The notes: generated by a model from the letters alone, not told the origin. DNA of 13,518 nucleotides from Actinomycetota bacterium (GCA_018882725.1 VERK01000035.1:1-13518); one strand, 5' to 3'; shown: positions 1-6,447, numbered from the stretch's first letter. Numbers and translations are program-made.

Positions 1-19
1 AAATGTGTAAAAGAGACAG
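1..19 (+). other. Nextera/Tn5 mosaic-end adapter remnant
   Basis: The first 19 bases, AAATGTGTAAAAGAGACAG, match the Tn5 mosaic end used in Nextera libraries (AGATGTGTATAAGAGACAG) at 17 of 19 positions; only bases 2 and 10 differ. The match ends exactly where plausible coding sequence begins. The simplest reading is untrimmed adapter at the edge of an assembled contig, not a genomic transposon end. These bases should not be treated as native sequence. Confidence 0.85.
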
Positions 20-20
20 G

Positions 21-119
21 CCCAAGGTTCTGCCAAAGGTGGTGTGGTCGGACGACGGCCAGTTGCGCGCGCTGTTGATGCCCGGCGATGCCGGCTACGA
101 CGACATTCCGACGCGCTGA
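21..119 (+). CDS. 3' end of an unidentified protein (partial)
   Basis: This frame is open from just after the adapter to a TGA at 117-119 and encodes about 32 residues ending in MPGDAGYDDIPTR. Third codon positions are strongly G/C (ccc, aag, ctg, gtg, gtg, tcg, gac, gac, ggc), as in the neighbouring genes. That suggests the C-terminus of a real gene whose body lies off the left edge. It converges on the CstB-like gene, and the two 3' ends overlap by 25 bp (95-119). I do not recognise the protein. The alternative is that it is chance open frame antisense to, and just beyond, the neighbouring stop. Confidence 0.45.
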   Translation, partial: PKVLPKVVWSDDGQLRALLMPGDAGYDDIPTR

Positions 120-1504
120 CCCGAATTCCAGGCGTTGTAACCGCCGAGGATGTCGCTCACGTCGACGAAGCCGAGTGAACGAAGGGTGCTGGCTGCGATC
201 GACGAGCGGTAACCACCGGCGCAGAACACCACGGTGGGTTTGCTGCGATCGAGTTCACCGACACGACGAGTGAGCGAAGGAAGATCGATGTGCCGGGCAC
301 CGGTGATGGTGCCGGCCTCCACTTCGCCCTTGTTGCGCACGTCGACGAGTTGTAGATCGTCGAGTTCGGTGCGTCGGTGGTCGAATTCGTGCGCGGTGAG
401 GCGTGATGCTGATGCGACCAGCGTCGGATTCTCGAGGAACTGCTTCACCGGATCGTCGAGGTATCCGATGACGGCATCGAAACCGATGCGGGCCAGTCGA
501 GTGAAGGCTTCCCGTTCGCGTCCGGCCTCGGCGACGATGACGATCGGCGTACCGGCCACCACGACTTCACCGGTGTACTCGGCGAAGCGACCACCCAGAC
601 CCACGTTGATCGAGCCACGCAGGTGACCGATGGCGAAGTCGGCGTCGTCGCGGCAGTCGACCACGGCGGCACCGCTCTTCATCGCCGACAGAACGTCGTC
701 GATCGACATTGCGGCGAGCGGTGCGTCTTCGTGAAACACCTCGCGGATCTGTCGATTGATGGTGGCGGCATGGAGGAAATAGAGCGGTGCGGTCGATTGT
801 CCCTCGGTCACGACGGCCACGAAGTCGTCGACCGACATGGGCGCCAACGCGTAGTTGAATCGGCGCTGCTCACCGATCGTGCTCACGGTGTTGGTGGAGA
901 GGTTCTTACCGCAGGCGCTACCAGCTCCGTGAGCGGGATACACGAGTGTCGAGTCGGGGAGGGCGAGCAGTTTGTCGCGCAGTGACGAGTAGAGCATGCG
1001 GCCCAGATCGTCGGCTCGCTGACCCACCGACGCGAGCAAATCGGGTCGGCCCACGTCGCCGATGAACAAGGTGTCGCCGGTGAACACAGCGTGGGGCGTC
1101 GACGACTTGGTCTCGCGGGCCACGATGGAGATCGACTCGGGCGTGTGTCCGGGTGTCTCGAGAATCTCGAGATGAACGTTGTCGTCGGTGTCGCCGAGTC
1201 GAATGATCGAACCGTTAGCGAGAGCATCGATCGGAAAGTCGGTGCGACCGGCTGCGGCGGCACCGAACACGATGCGGGCTCCGCAGGCTTCGGCCAGTTC
1301 GAGATGGCCCGACAAGAAGTCGGCGTGGAAGTGCGTCTCGATCACATGAGTGATGGTGAGTCCGTGTTCGCGCGCGTCGTCGAGATAGAGCGAGATGTCG
1401 CGCTGCGGATCGATGACCACCGCCTGCCCGCTGGTGGTGTCACCCACCACGTACGACGCGTGCGACAGACAGGCGAGATAGTGCTGATTGACGTAGAGGC
1501 TCAT
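95..1504 (-). CDS. cstB: CstB-like persulfide dioxygenase-rhodanese fusion
   Basis: A 469-aa cytoplasmic enzyme with three domains. Residues 1-255 form a metallo-beta-lactamase fold of the ETHE1/persulfide-dioxygenase type, with THFHAD (H58, H60, D62), H67, TPGH (H120), FTGD (D144) and YPAHG (H192). Residues about 263-357 form a rhodanese-like domain whose catalytic loop (AEAGRERE) has no cysteine. Residues about 366-463 form an active-looking rhodanese with loop CAGGYRSS (C428). C198, in GSACGK just after H192, sits where Staphylococcus aureus CstB has its extra active-site cysteine. This order (dioxygenase, pseudo-rhodanese, rhodanese) and length match CstB, which oxidises low-molecular-weight persulfides to thiosulfate (family knowledge). 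The ATG lies 10 nt after the CstR-like gene with no clear Shine-Dalgarno, so the pair is probably cotranscribed and regulated by that sensor. Plain MBL-rhodanese hydrolase is the cautious name. Confidence 0.88.
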   Translation of the reverse strand: MSLYVNQHYLACLSHASYVVGDTTSGQAVVIDPQRDISLYLDDAREHGLTITHVIETHFHADFLSGHLELAEACGARIVFGAAAAGRTDFPIDALANGSIIRLGDTDDNVHLEILETPGHTPESISIVARETKSSTPHAVFTGDTLFIGDVGRPDLLASVGQRADDLGRMLYSSLRDKLLALPDSTLVYPAHGAGSACGKNLSTNTVSTIGEQRRFNYALAPMSVDDFVAVVTEGQSTAPLYFLHAATINRQIREVFHEDAPLAAMSIDDVLSAMKSGAAVVDCRDDADFAIGHLRGSINVGLGGRFAEYTGEVVVAGTPIVIVAEAGREREAFTRLARIGFDAVIGYLDDPVKQFLENPTLVASASRLTAHEFDHRRTELDDLQLVDVRNKGEVEAGTITGARHIDLPSLTRRVGELDRSKPTVVFCAGGYRSSIAASTLRSLGFVDVSDILGGYNAWNSGQRVGMSS

Positions 1505-1514
1505 GGTTGGTCGC

Positions 1515-1784
1515 TCACGCCAACTTCAAGAACAACTTCTCGACCTCGGACAAGTCGAAGCCGTTCTTGGCGGCCTCCTTCGGGTCGGAGATGCAGTGCG
1601 TGAGCCCAGCGGCGAGGAGTTTGAACCCCACTTGATCGAGGGCCGTACTGGCCGCCGATACCTGGGCGACCACGTCGCGGCATTCGCGACCCTCGGTGAG
1701 CATCTGCTGGATACCGCGGACCTGGCCTTCGACGCGGCGCAGCCGCTTCACCAGATCGTCGATCGTCTCGTCGGGAAGTTTCAT
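1515..1784 (-). CDS. cstR: CsoR/CstR-family repressor, persulfide-sensor type
   Basis: An 89-aa all-helical DUF156 protein of normal family length. It has the RLRRVEGQVRGI signature near the N-terminus, C35 (GRECRD) and C64 (THCIS). In copper-sensing CsoR the ligands are Cys-x24-His-x3-Cys. Here the cysteine pair keeps that spacing (29 residues apart), but the His position is G60. Loss of the Cu(I) His with retention of both cysteines is the CstR pattern, in which per- or polysulfides cross-link the two cysteines and release DNA (family knowledge). The ATG is preceded by AGGAG with a short spacer. A palindromic site of the family lies in its promoter, implying autoregulation, and the gene downstream is CstB-like. 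FrmR-type aldehyde sensing or copper sensing are less likely because the conserved His is absent. Confidence 0.87.
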   Translation of the reverse strand: MKLPDETIDDLVKRLRRVEGQVRGIQQMLTEGRECRDVVAQVSAASTALDQVGFKLLAAGLTHCISDPKEAAKNGFDLSEVEKLFLKLA

Positions 1785-1803
1785 GGTGCTCCTCTCGCCT
1801 TCG

Positions 1804-1831
1804 ATAGTACCCCCAGGGGTATCGAAATCAA
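1804..1831 (-). promoter_or_regulatory. cstR-cstB promoter with overlapping CstR/CsoR operator
   Basis: Read on the minus strand there is a -35-like TTGATT (1826-1831), a 16-nt spacer and a -10 TACTAT (1804-1809). The spacer and the edge of the -10 carry the palindrome TACCCC-CA-GGGGTA (1808-1821), the form recognised by CsoR/CstR proteins (C-tract/G-tract with TA flanks). A repressor bound there would block RNA polymerase directly. The element lies in the 58-nt gap between the mrp stop and the regulator start. The sequence match is direct; the regulatory role is inferred from family knowledge. Confidence 0.8.
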
Positions 1832-1842
1832 GGCGGGAGGTA

Positions 1843-3030
1843 TCAGCCGCGCGGGCTGAGGGTCACCGGCGTCTCGCTGACTTCCTGGCGGGCCGAGCAC
1901 CCGGCCATCTGGACCGGCGGCACGGTCTCACGCACGATCTGGTCGGCGATGGCCCGGAACGCGTCGGCGGCCGGACCCGAACCAGCCAGCGAGACGGGCT
2001 CACCTGCGTCTCCGCCGGCGGCCACGGTGGGTTCGATCGGAATCTGCCCGAGCAGCGGAGCTCCGATTTCATCGGCCAGGGCTTGTCCGCCACCGACACC
2101 GAACAACGGGTACTCCGAACCGTGATCGCACACGAACGTGCTCATGTTCTCGATCACACCGGCGATGCGCAGGAACGAACGGCGCGCCATGTCGGCGGCG
2201 CGGATGGCCACCTTCTGCGCGCTCACGGCTGGCGTGGTGACGATCACCATGTCGGTTCGCGGCAACAACCGCGCCAATCCCATCTGAACGTCTCCGGTGC
2301 CGGGCGGCATGTCGATGAGCAGATAGTCCATCTCGCCCCACGCCACATCGCGCAGGAACTGCTCGAGTGCCTTGGTGAGCATGAGTCCACGCCACATGAG
2401 AGCGGTTCCCTCGTCGTCGACGAGGAAGCCGGTACTCACGACCTTCAGGAGACCCTTCCCGACTGTGCGCGTGTTGGGCAGGATCTTGGGCCGTCCACTC
2501 TCTTCGTCGCGCTCGGCCTCGAGACGCTGATCGATGCCGAGCATGCGTGGAACCGAGAAGCCCCAGATGTCGGCGTCGAGAACACCAACCGTGTAGCCCT
2601 GGGCGGCGATGGCGGCAGCGAGGTTGACCGTGACCGAGCTCTTGCCCACGCCACCTTTGCCCGACGACACCGCGATCACGCGCGTGGTTGCGGCCACTTC
2701 GGTTTCGGGGGCTCGCTCACGTGCGTTCCAGCGGGCCTTGGCCATGGTGGCCGACCGCTCGTCGCTGGTCATCTCGCCCCATTCGATCTTCACGCCGCGC
2801 ACACCGGGGTGAGTGGCCACGCGGGTCTCGATGTCCTTCTTGATCTGGGCGCGCAACGGGCAGCCACCGATGGTCAGCTTGACGTCGACCACCACGAAGC
2901 CATCGGCCGACACCGAACGACACGAGGCCATGCCCAGGTCGACGACGTCACTGCCCAATTCGGGGTCGATGACGGCCCGGAGAAGGTTGGTGACTTCTTC
3001 CACGGACGGCGGCTCGAACGGGCGCGTCAT
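1843..3030 (-). CDS. mrp: Mrp/NBP35-family Fe-S cluster carrier ATPase
   Basis: A 395-aa protein with an N-terminal MIP18/DUF59 domain (residues about 8-85, with IDPELGSDVVDLGM) followed by a ParA/MinD-like P-loop ATPase. It shows the deviant Walker A SSGKGGVGKS (122-131), a DADIWGFS switch and DMPPGTGD near residue 240. The family loads and delivers Fe-S clusters in the cytoplasm. Many members carry a C-terminal CxxC that holds a bridging cluster; here the region reads FVCDHGSEYP with only C301, so that motif is degenerate. The frame stays open upstream to 3279, but the extra 83 codons run across the divergent iscA gene. The ATG at 3030 is preceded by TACGAT and a 6-nt spacer, the pattern of a leaderless start. 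Divergent iscA supports a shared role in Fe-S assembly. Confidence 0.93.
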   Translation of the reverse strand: MTRPFEPPSVEEVTNLLRAVIDPELGSDVVDLGMASCRSVSADGFVVVDVKLTIGGCPLRAQIKKDIETRVATHPGVRGVKIEWGEMTSDERSATMAKARWNARERAPETEVAATTRVIAVSSGKGGVGKSSVTVNLAAAIAAQGYTVGVLDADIWGFSVPRMLGIDQRLEAERDEESGRPKILPNTRTVGKGLLKVVSTGFLVDDEGTALMWRGLMLTKALEQFLRDVAWGEMDYLLIDMPPGTGDVQMGLARLLPRTDMVIVTTPAVSAQKVAIRAADMARRSFLRIAGVIENMSTFVCDHGSEYPLFGVGGGQALADEIGAPLLGQIPIEPTVAAGGDAGEPVSLAGSGPAADAFRAIADQIVRETVPPVQMAGCSARQEVSETPVTLSPRG

Positions 3031-3036
3031 GGCCCA

Positions 3037-3042
3037 ATCGTA
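3037..3042 (-). promoter_or_regulatory. -10 box for leaderless mrp
   Basis: On the minus strand TACGAT lies exactly 6 nt before the mrp ATG. This TANNNT-N6-ATG spacing would place the transcription start at or within a base of the start codon, and no Shine-Dalgarno is visible. It fixes the start at 3030. No convincing -35 is seen. Confidence 0.6.
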
Positions 3043-3080
3043 CCGGTGGTCCCGCCGAGACTGGCCAGCCAGGCCACCGA

Positions 3081-3105
3081 TACAATGCGAGCAACGACGG
3101 AGGAG
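3081..3105 (+). promoter_or_regulatory. iscA -10 box and ribosome binding site
   Basis: TACAAT at 3081-3086 is a good -10 hexamer, and GGAGGAG at 3099-3105 is a strong Shine-Dalgarno 7 nt before the GTG at 3113. The -35 region is poor. Together they place a short-leader promoter in the 82-bp gap between divergent mrp and iscA and decide the iscA start. Confidence 0.6.
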
Positions 3106-3112
3106 AACAAAC

Positions 3113-3436
3113 GTGATCACCCTCACCGATTCAGCAGCCACCAAGGTCAAAGAACTTCTCGAAGCCGAAGGTGCAACCGATCTCGCGTTGCGTGTGGCCG
3201 TGCGTCCCGGCGGATGCAGCGGCTTCTCGTACGAGATGTTCTTCGATGGCGACATCGCCGATGACGACAAGCAGGCCACCTACGGTCCGGCCGTTCGCGT
3301 GGTCGTCGACCCGGCCTCGGCTCAGCTCCTCGAGGGCGCGACCCTCGATTACAAGGACGGCCTCAACCAGGCCGGGTTCAACATCACGAACCCCAACGCA
3401 ACGCGCACGTGCGGTTGCGGCCAGTCGTTCAGCTGA
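3113..3436 (+). CDS. erpA: A-type Fe-S carrier (IscA/ErpA/HesB family)
   Basis: A 107-aa protein of normal family size that accepts and transfers Fe-S clusters to apo-enzymes in the cytoplasm. The three conserved cysteines are present: C35 in RPGGCSGFSY and C100/C102 in the C-terminal CGCG. The body shows the expected ITLTDSAATKVKELL N-terminus and the DGLNQAGFNITNPNA segment. The frame is open back to 2813, but the GTG at 3113 follows a clear GGAGGAG and begins at the family's usual N-terminus. It is divergent from mrp and converges with the lipoprotein gene, overlapping it by 8 nt at the 3' ends. Whether it should be called ErpA or IscA cannot be settled from the sequence alone, and no iscU or sufB is in the window. 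Confidence 0.93.
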   Translation: MITLTDSAATKVKELLEAEGATDLALRVAVRPGGCSGFSYEMFFDGDIADDDKQATYGPAVRVVVDPASAQLLEGATLDYKDGLNQAGFNITNPNATRTCGCGQSFS

Positions 3437-4334
3437 GCGCTTCGCGAATTTCGTTCGCGTCCCACACTGCGTCGAGTCGTTCGACGATCGTGCCGGTGCT
3501 GTCGGTGATCCACACGACCGGCTCGAACGTGAGCATGGCCGCCTCCACTGCCGGGGCCACCACGGTCGCCGCATCGTCGGCGTACACGTCGGCATGAACG
3601 AACAGCACTGAATCACCGAGTTCGTCGGACAACGCGATCATCTGCTCGAGGACGGGCCCACAGACTCCGGTCTGACAGTGCGCTGGTGTGCCCACCACGT
3701 ACACCACGGGTTTGCCGAGCGTGAGTGCTTCGGTGAGTGTGACCGCGTGGAACGGACACGGCTCGGGTTCGCGCGAACAGATCGGATCGACTCCACGCGG
3801 ATCGTCGGTGGTCGGCGTGTCGAAGCCGGGCAACGACTCGCCCACGCGTGCGACCGGTAGTTCGTCGGCTGGTCGTACCTGAAACGCGGTGGGTTCGGAC
3901 GGGCCGCCGTCGACGACGAGTCCGTACACACCCGCCGTGGTGAGCGCGGTGCGGAACACGTAGAACGGAATCGTGCCGTCGCCGAGTGTGCGACGATCGG
4001 CGAACAAGTCGTCGACCAACACCTCACCGGTGTCGTAGTCGACGACCTTGCCGGTGAGTCGAGTGGGTCCTTCGGCGAGTAGGCCGGCGGCCGTCGCGAG
4101 TGACACCGGCAGTCGTTGGAGTCCGGGTGCGAGTTCGGTCGGTACCCATCGCGTTGCCAACACCACGTCGTCGGGCAACGTCGCGTCGCCGTTCGTGCCG
4201 TCGGCGGTGCCGTTGCCGGAGTCGTTGGTCGAGTCGCCGCCGCAGGCCGCGATGAGCAGAGCGGTGGGCAGTGCGAATGCGGCCGTACCCGCGGTGCGTA
4301 AGAGGTCGCGACGCGAGGTGGAGCGAGGAGTCAC
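3429..4334 (-). CDS. Tat-exported thioredoxin-fold lipoprotein
   Basis: With the GTG at 4334 the product is 301 aa. The N-terminus is a twin-arginine signal (SRRDLLR, R8-R9), a hydrophobic stretch and a lipobox IAAC with C31, followed by a Gly/Ser/Asn/Thr-rich linker. This predicts a folded protein anchored outside the membrane. A middle region (about residues 55-150) looks like an all-beta domain. The C-terminal part (about 175-301) looks thioredoxin-like, with PVVYVVGTPAHC followed by C225; C220 and C225 form a C-x4-C pair instead of CxxC. A further pair, ICSREPEPC, lies just before. The frame is open to 4769, but the GTG at 4334 lies 7 nt after TAGCGT and gives a standard signal peptide. 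ATGs at 4358 and 4388 are alternatives. A role in extracytoplasmic thiol or metal chemistry is inferred. Confidence 0.75.
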   Translation of the reverse strand: MTPRSTSRRDLLRTAGTAAFALPTALLIAACGGDSTNDSGNGTADGTNGDATLPDDVVLATRWVPTELAPGLQRLPVSLATAAGLLAEGPTRLTGKVVDYDTGEVLVDDLFADRRTLGDGTIPFYVFRTALTTAGVYGLVVDGGPSEPTAFQVRPADELPVARVGESLPGFDTPTTDDPRGVDPICSREPEPCPFHAVTLTEALTLGKPVVYVVGTPAHCQTGVCGPVLEQMIALSDELGDSVLFVHADVYADDAATVVAPAVEAAMLTFEPVVWITDSTGTIVERLDAVWDANEIREALS

Positions 4335-4341
4335 ACTCCGA

Positions 4342-4347
4342 ACGCTA
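4342..4347 (-). promoter_or_regulatory. -10 box for leaderless lipoprotein gene
   Basis: TAGCGT on the minus strand is followed by 7 nt and then a GTG (4334), the spacing expected of a leaderless actinobacterial transcript. It favours this GTG over the upstream ATGs at 4358 and 4388, neither of which has a Shine-Dalgarno or a TANNNT box. Confidence 0.55.
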
Positions 4348-4394
4348 TTGGCGCGCATGGGTGTGCACCAGATCACGGGCTGTGACATGGAAAG

Positions 4395-5915
4395 GTGGAG
4401 GGCGTGGAGTTCGTGTTGAACGGCGAGCCGGTGTCGGTCCCTTCCGAGGGAACGTTGTTGTCGGCCCTGCGCGATCGATTGGGTGTGCGCTCGGCCAAGG
4501 ATGGGTGCGCACCTCAGGGTCAATGCGGTTGTTGCACCGTGCTCGTGGACGGTGACCCGAGGGTGGCGTGTGTGACGCCGGTGTCGCGTGTGGCTGGTCG
4601 TGCCGTCACCACGTTGGAAGGTGTCGACGACAGCGTTCGGCAGGGTTGGGCCGAGGCGCTCTGCGCAACCGGTGGCAGTCAGTGCGGGTTCTGCACACCA
4701 GGGATCGTCATGCGTTTGCTCGACGTCGAACCGGTGAAGGCTGATGTCGAGCGGGCGTTGCTGGCCCATGTGTGTCGATGCACCGGATGGCAGACGATCG
4801 TCGAAGCCGCCGTCGATCGTCCGCAGCGACGTGAACGCGACCTCGATGCTGCAGCCGAACGTGCTCGTATCGAAGGGGGTGCATCACAACGAGTGGCTCC
4901 TGATGTCGCGCTGGGTCGTGGCGGATTCGCCGACGACTCGGCACCGTCCGATTCGCTCGTCGCGATACTCGCGCCGTCAGGAGAGTGGGTCGTCGCGTCG
5001 TCGGTGCCCGAAGCCCGTCAACGTGCCGGCGTCGTTCCCGGTCGTCGCTCGACTGTCGGACTCACGTGGCCGATCGACGTGCCCGCTGATCGACAACACG
5101 AATTCGTGCGAACTCTGCGCACCACGTGGGTCGAACCGGCGTATCTCGAACCCGATGCGGTGTGGTGTGCGCCGGGTGGTGAACCGACGGGCCCGCTCAC
5201 CAACGGTGGTGCGTTCGGTGGCAAGACCACATCGTGGTTGCGCGACGAAGTGCGGCGACTCGCCGACGAACACGGACAGCCGATGCGCATCGTGCTGTCG
5301 CGCGAAGATGTGGTGCGCCGCGGAGCGAAGCGGCCGCCGATGGCAGCCGGAGTTCGCGCCGATGGAAGCGGAGTCGTGTGGGCGCGAACCACTCCTGGTG
5401 TGCGCGAACTGATGGCCACCGTGGCGCCCGATTGGGACGTGATCGAGGTCGACGTTCCCGGACCACCCACATCACTCGATCTGCGCGCCGCCGTGTGGGC
5501 CGAGATCGCGGTTCTCCGCTCGTCGGTCAACGATCACGATCGAGTGGTGGCCCCGAATGGTGCGTGGGCCGAGGCGTCGAGTTCGGGTGATGTCGTGACC
5601 GTTCGCGTCGGTTGTGGCGACACGTTGGACGACGTGACGTTCCGTTCGTATTGCATCGGTGCCGCGCACATGGCTCTGGGCTGGGTTCGGTCGGAAGGCA
5701 TCGCGGTCGATGTACAGGGGACGGTGCACGACCTCACGATTCGATCGTTCGGTGTCGTTCGCGCGGTCGACACTCCGGCCGTGCACATCGAGGTCGTCGA
5801 CGACTGTTCACCGGTCCGCAACGTGAGCGATGCGGTGTTCGCGGCCGTGGCCGCCGCCGAGTGGCGCCGGGCCGAGTTCGCTCCGCGCTGGCCGTGCGCC
5901 CGCGACGGTCGATGA
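4395..5915 (+). CDS. Fused 2Fe-2S / shortened molybdopterin-domain oxidoreductase
   Basis: A 506-aa protein. Residues 1-140 are a complete CoxS/XdhC-type small subunit: a plant-type [2Fe-2S] site (C38, C44, C47, with an extra C46) and a helical second [2Fe-2S] site (C97-x2-C100, C127-x-C129). After a variable linker (about 143-185) the remainder resembles parts of a xanthine dehydrogenase/aldehyde oxidase large subunit: TWPIDVP, WVEPAYLEPDAVWCAP, NGGAFGGK (270-277) and IRSFGVVRA near residue 450. That part is only about 320 aa, against roughly 700 or more for a usual molybdenum subunit, and I see no GVGE motif with the catalytic Glu near the C-terminus. It may be a reduced enzyme, need a partner subunit, or no longer act as a hydroxylase. 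The GTG at 4395 begins at the family N-terminus; a GTG at 4404 is possible. The true substrate is unknown. Confidence 0.8.
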   Translation: MEGVEFVLNGEPVSVPSEGTLLSALRDRLGVRSAKDGCAPQGQCGCCTVLVDGDPRVACVTPVSRVAGRAVTTLEGVDDSVRQGWAEALCATGGSQCGFCTPGIVMRLLDVEPVKADVERALLAHVCRCTGWQTIVEAAVDRPQRRERDLDAAAERARIEGGASQRVAPDVALGRGGFADDSAPSDSLVAILAPSGEWVVASSVPEARQRAGVVPGRRSTVGLTWPIDVPADRQHEFVRTLRTTWVEPAYLEPDAVWCAPGGEPTGPLTNGGAFGGKTTSWLRDEVRRLADEHGQPMRIVLSREDVVRRGAKRPPMAAGVRADGSGVVWARTTPGVRELMATVAPDWDVIEVDVPGPPTSLDLRAAVWAEIAVLRSSVNDHDRVVAPNGAWAEASSSGDVVTVRVGCGDTLDDVTFRSYCIGAAHMALGWVRSEGIAVDVQGTVHDLTIRSFGVVRAVDTPAVHIEVVDDCSPVRNVSDAVFAAVAAAEWRRAEFAPRWPCARDGR

Positions 5916-5916
5916 C

Positions 5917-5922
5917 TAGCGT
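5917..5922 (+). promoter_or_regulatory. -10 box for leaderless ridA
   Basis: TAGCGT begins 2 nt after the stop of the oxidoreductase gene and is followed by 6 nt and the ridA ATG. It gives ridA a possible promoter of its own inside the gene run. The GAGGG between box and ATG is too close to be a good ribosome site. Confidence 0.5.
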
Positions 5923-5928
5923 GAGGGC

Positions 5929-6447
5929 ATGGCCAACAAACCTGCTGCTCCCATCGGTCCGTACACACCGGCAGTTCGCGCCGGCGACTGGGTGATCGTC
6001 TCCGGTCAACTCGGTATCAAGGACGGGGCACTCGTTCCCGGCGGCGTGGCCGGTCAGACCGCGCAGGCCGTCGTCAACCTGAAGGCTCGTCTGAAGGAGA
6101 TGGGTCTCACCATTCACGACGTCGCCAAGACGCTGTGCTTCCTCACCGACATGGACACCTTCGCCACGTTCAACGAGGCGTATGTGGCTGGCTTCGACGG
6201 AGCGCGTCCGGCTCGCTCGACCATCGGCGTGGCCGCGCTGCCCTTCGGTGGCGCGGTGGAAATCGAGGCCTGGGCCTTCAAGCCGGTCGCGGCGAAGGCG
6301 GCACCGAAGAAGGCTGCGAAGAAGACCGTGAAGAAAGCTGCGCCCAAGAAAGCCGCGAAGAAGACGGTGAAGAAGGCCGTCAAGAAGACCATCAAGAAAG
6401 CGGCGCCGAAGAAGGCCGGCGCGAAGAAGTCGGGCCGCAAGAAGTAG
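5929..6447 (+). CDS. ridA: RidA-family deaminase with histone-H1-like basic tail
   Basis: Residues 1-119 are a full RidA/YjgF/UK114 domain, whose family hydrolyses reactive enamine/imine intermediates such as 2-aminoacrylate, normally as a trimer. The catalytic Arg (R96 in ARPARST) and the Glu of the VEIEA strand (E113) are kept. Residues 120-172 are an added tail built of Lys, Ala, Pro, Thr and Val in KKAAKKTVKKA-like repeats, as in histone H1 and the basic tails of some actinobacterial HU proteins. Ordinary RidA is about 125-130 aa, so the tail is the odd part. It suggests nucleic-acid or polyanion binding, or nucleoid localisation (inference). The gene starts 13 nt after the oxidoreductase stop. 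Confidence 0.92.
   Translation: MANKPAAPIGPYTPAVRAGDWVIVSGQLGIKDGALVPGGVAGQTAQAVVNLKARLKEMGLTIHDVAKTLCFLTDMDTFATFNEAYVAGFDGARPARSTIGVAALPFGGAVEIEAWAFKPVAAKAAPKKAAKKTVKKAAPKKAAKKTVKKAVKKTIKKAAPKKAGAKKSGRKK
6286..6444 (+). repeat. Lys/Ala-rich coding repeat in the ridA 3' end
   Basis: This stretch encodes about 53 residues in which AAPKKAAKKTVKK-type units recur with slight changes. Lysine codons are mostly AAG, and repeats differ at synonymous positions (aag/aaa, gcg/gct/gcc). They therefore look old and selected at the protein level, not a recent DNA slippage product. It is AAG-rich compared with its surroundings. Confidence 0.8.

Noticed and set aside
1..19. Tn5-like transposon end marking a mobile element
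   Set aside because: The match is to the engineered mosaic end used in sequencing libraries, at the very edge of the sequence, with no transposase gene or target duplication nearby.
1696..3264. 522-codon open frame on the + strand opposite mrp
   Set aside because: Its product is rich in His, Arg and Gly without any recognisable domain, and it lies antisense to a clear Mrp protein. High G+C sequence commonly leaves such antisense frames open.
3031..3279. N-terminal extension of Mrp by 83 residues
   Set aside because: The extension crosses the divergent iscA start and promoter, reads as low-complexity sequence, and lies beyond the usual family N-terminus; the ATG at 3030 has a leaderless signal.
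6298..6430. Short repeats that might suggest a CRISPR or tandem-repeat element
   Set aside because: The repeats are in frame, vary at synonymous sites, have no spacers and encode the basic tail of ridA.
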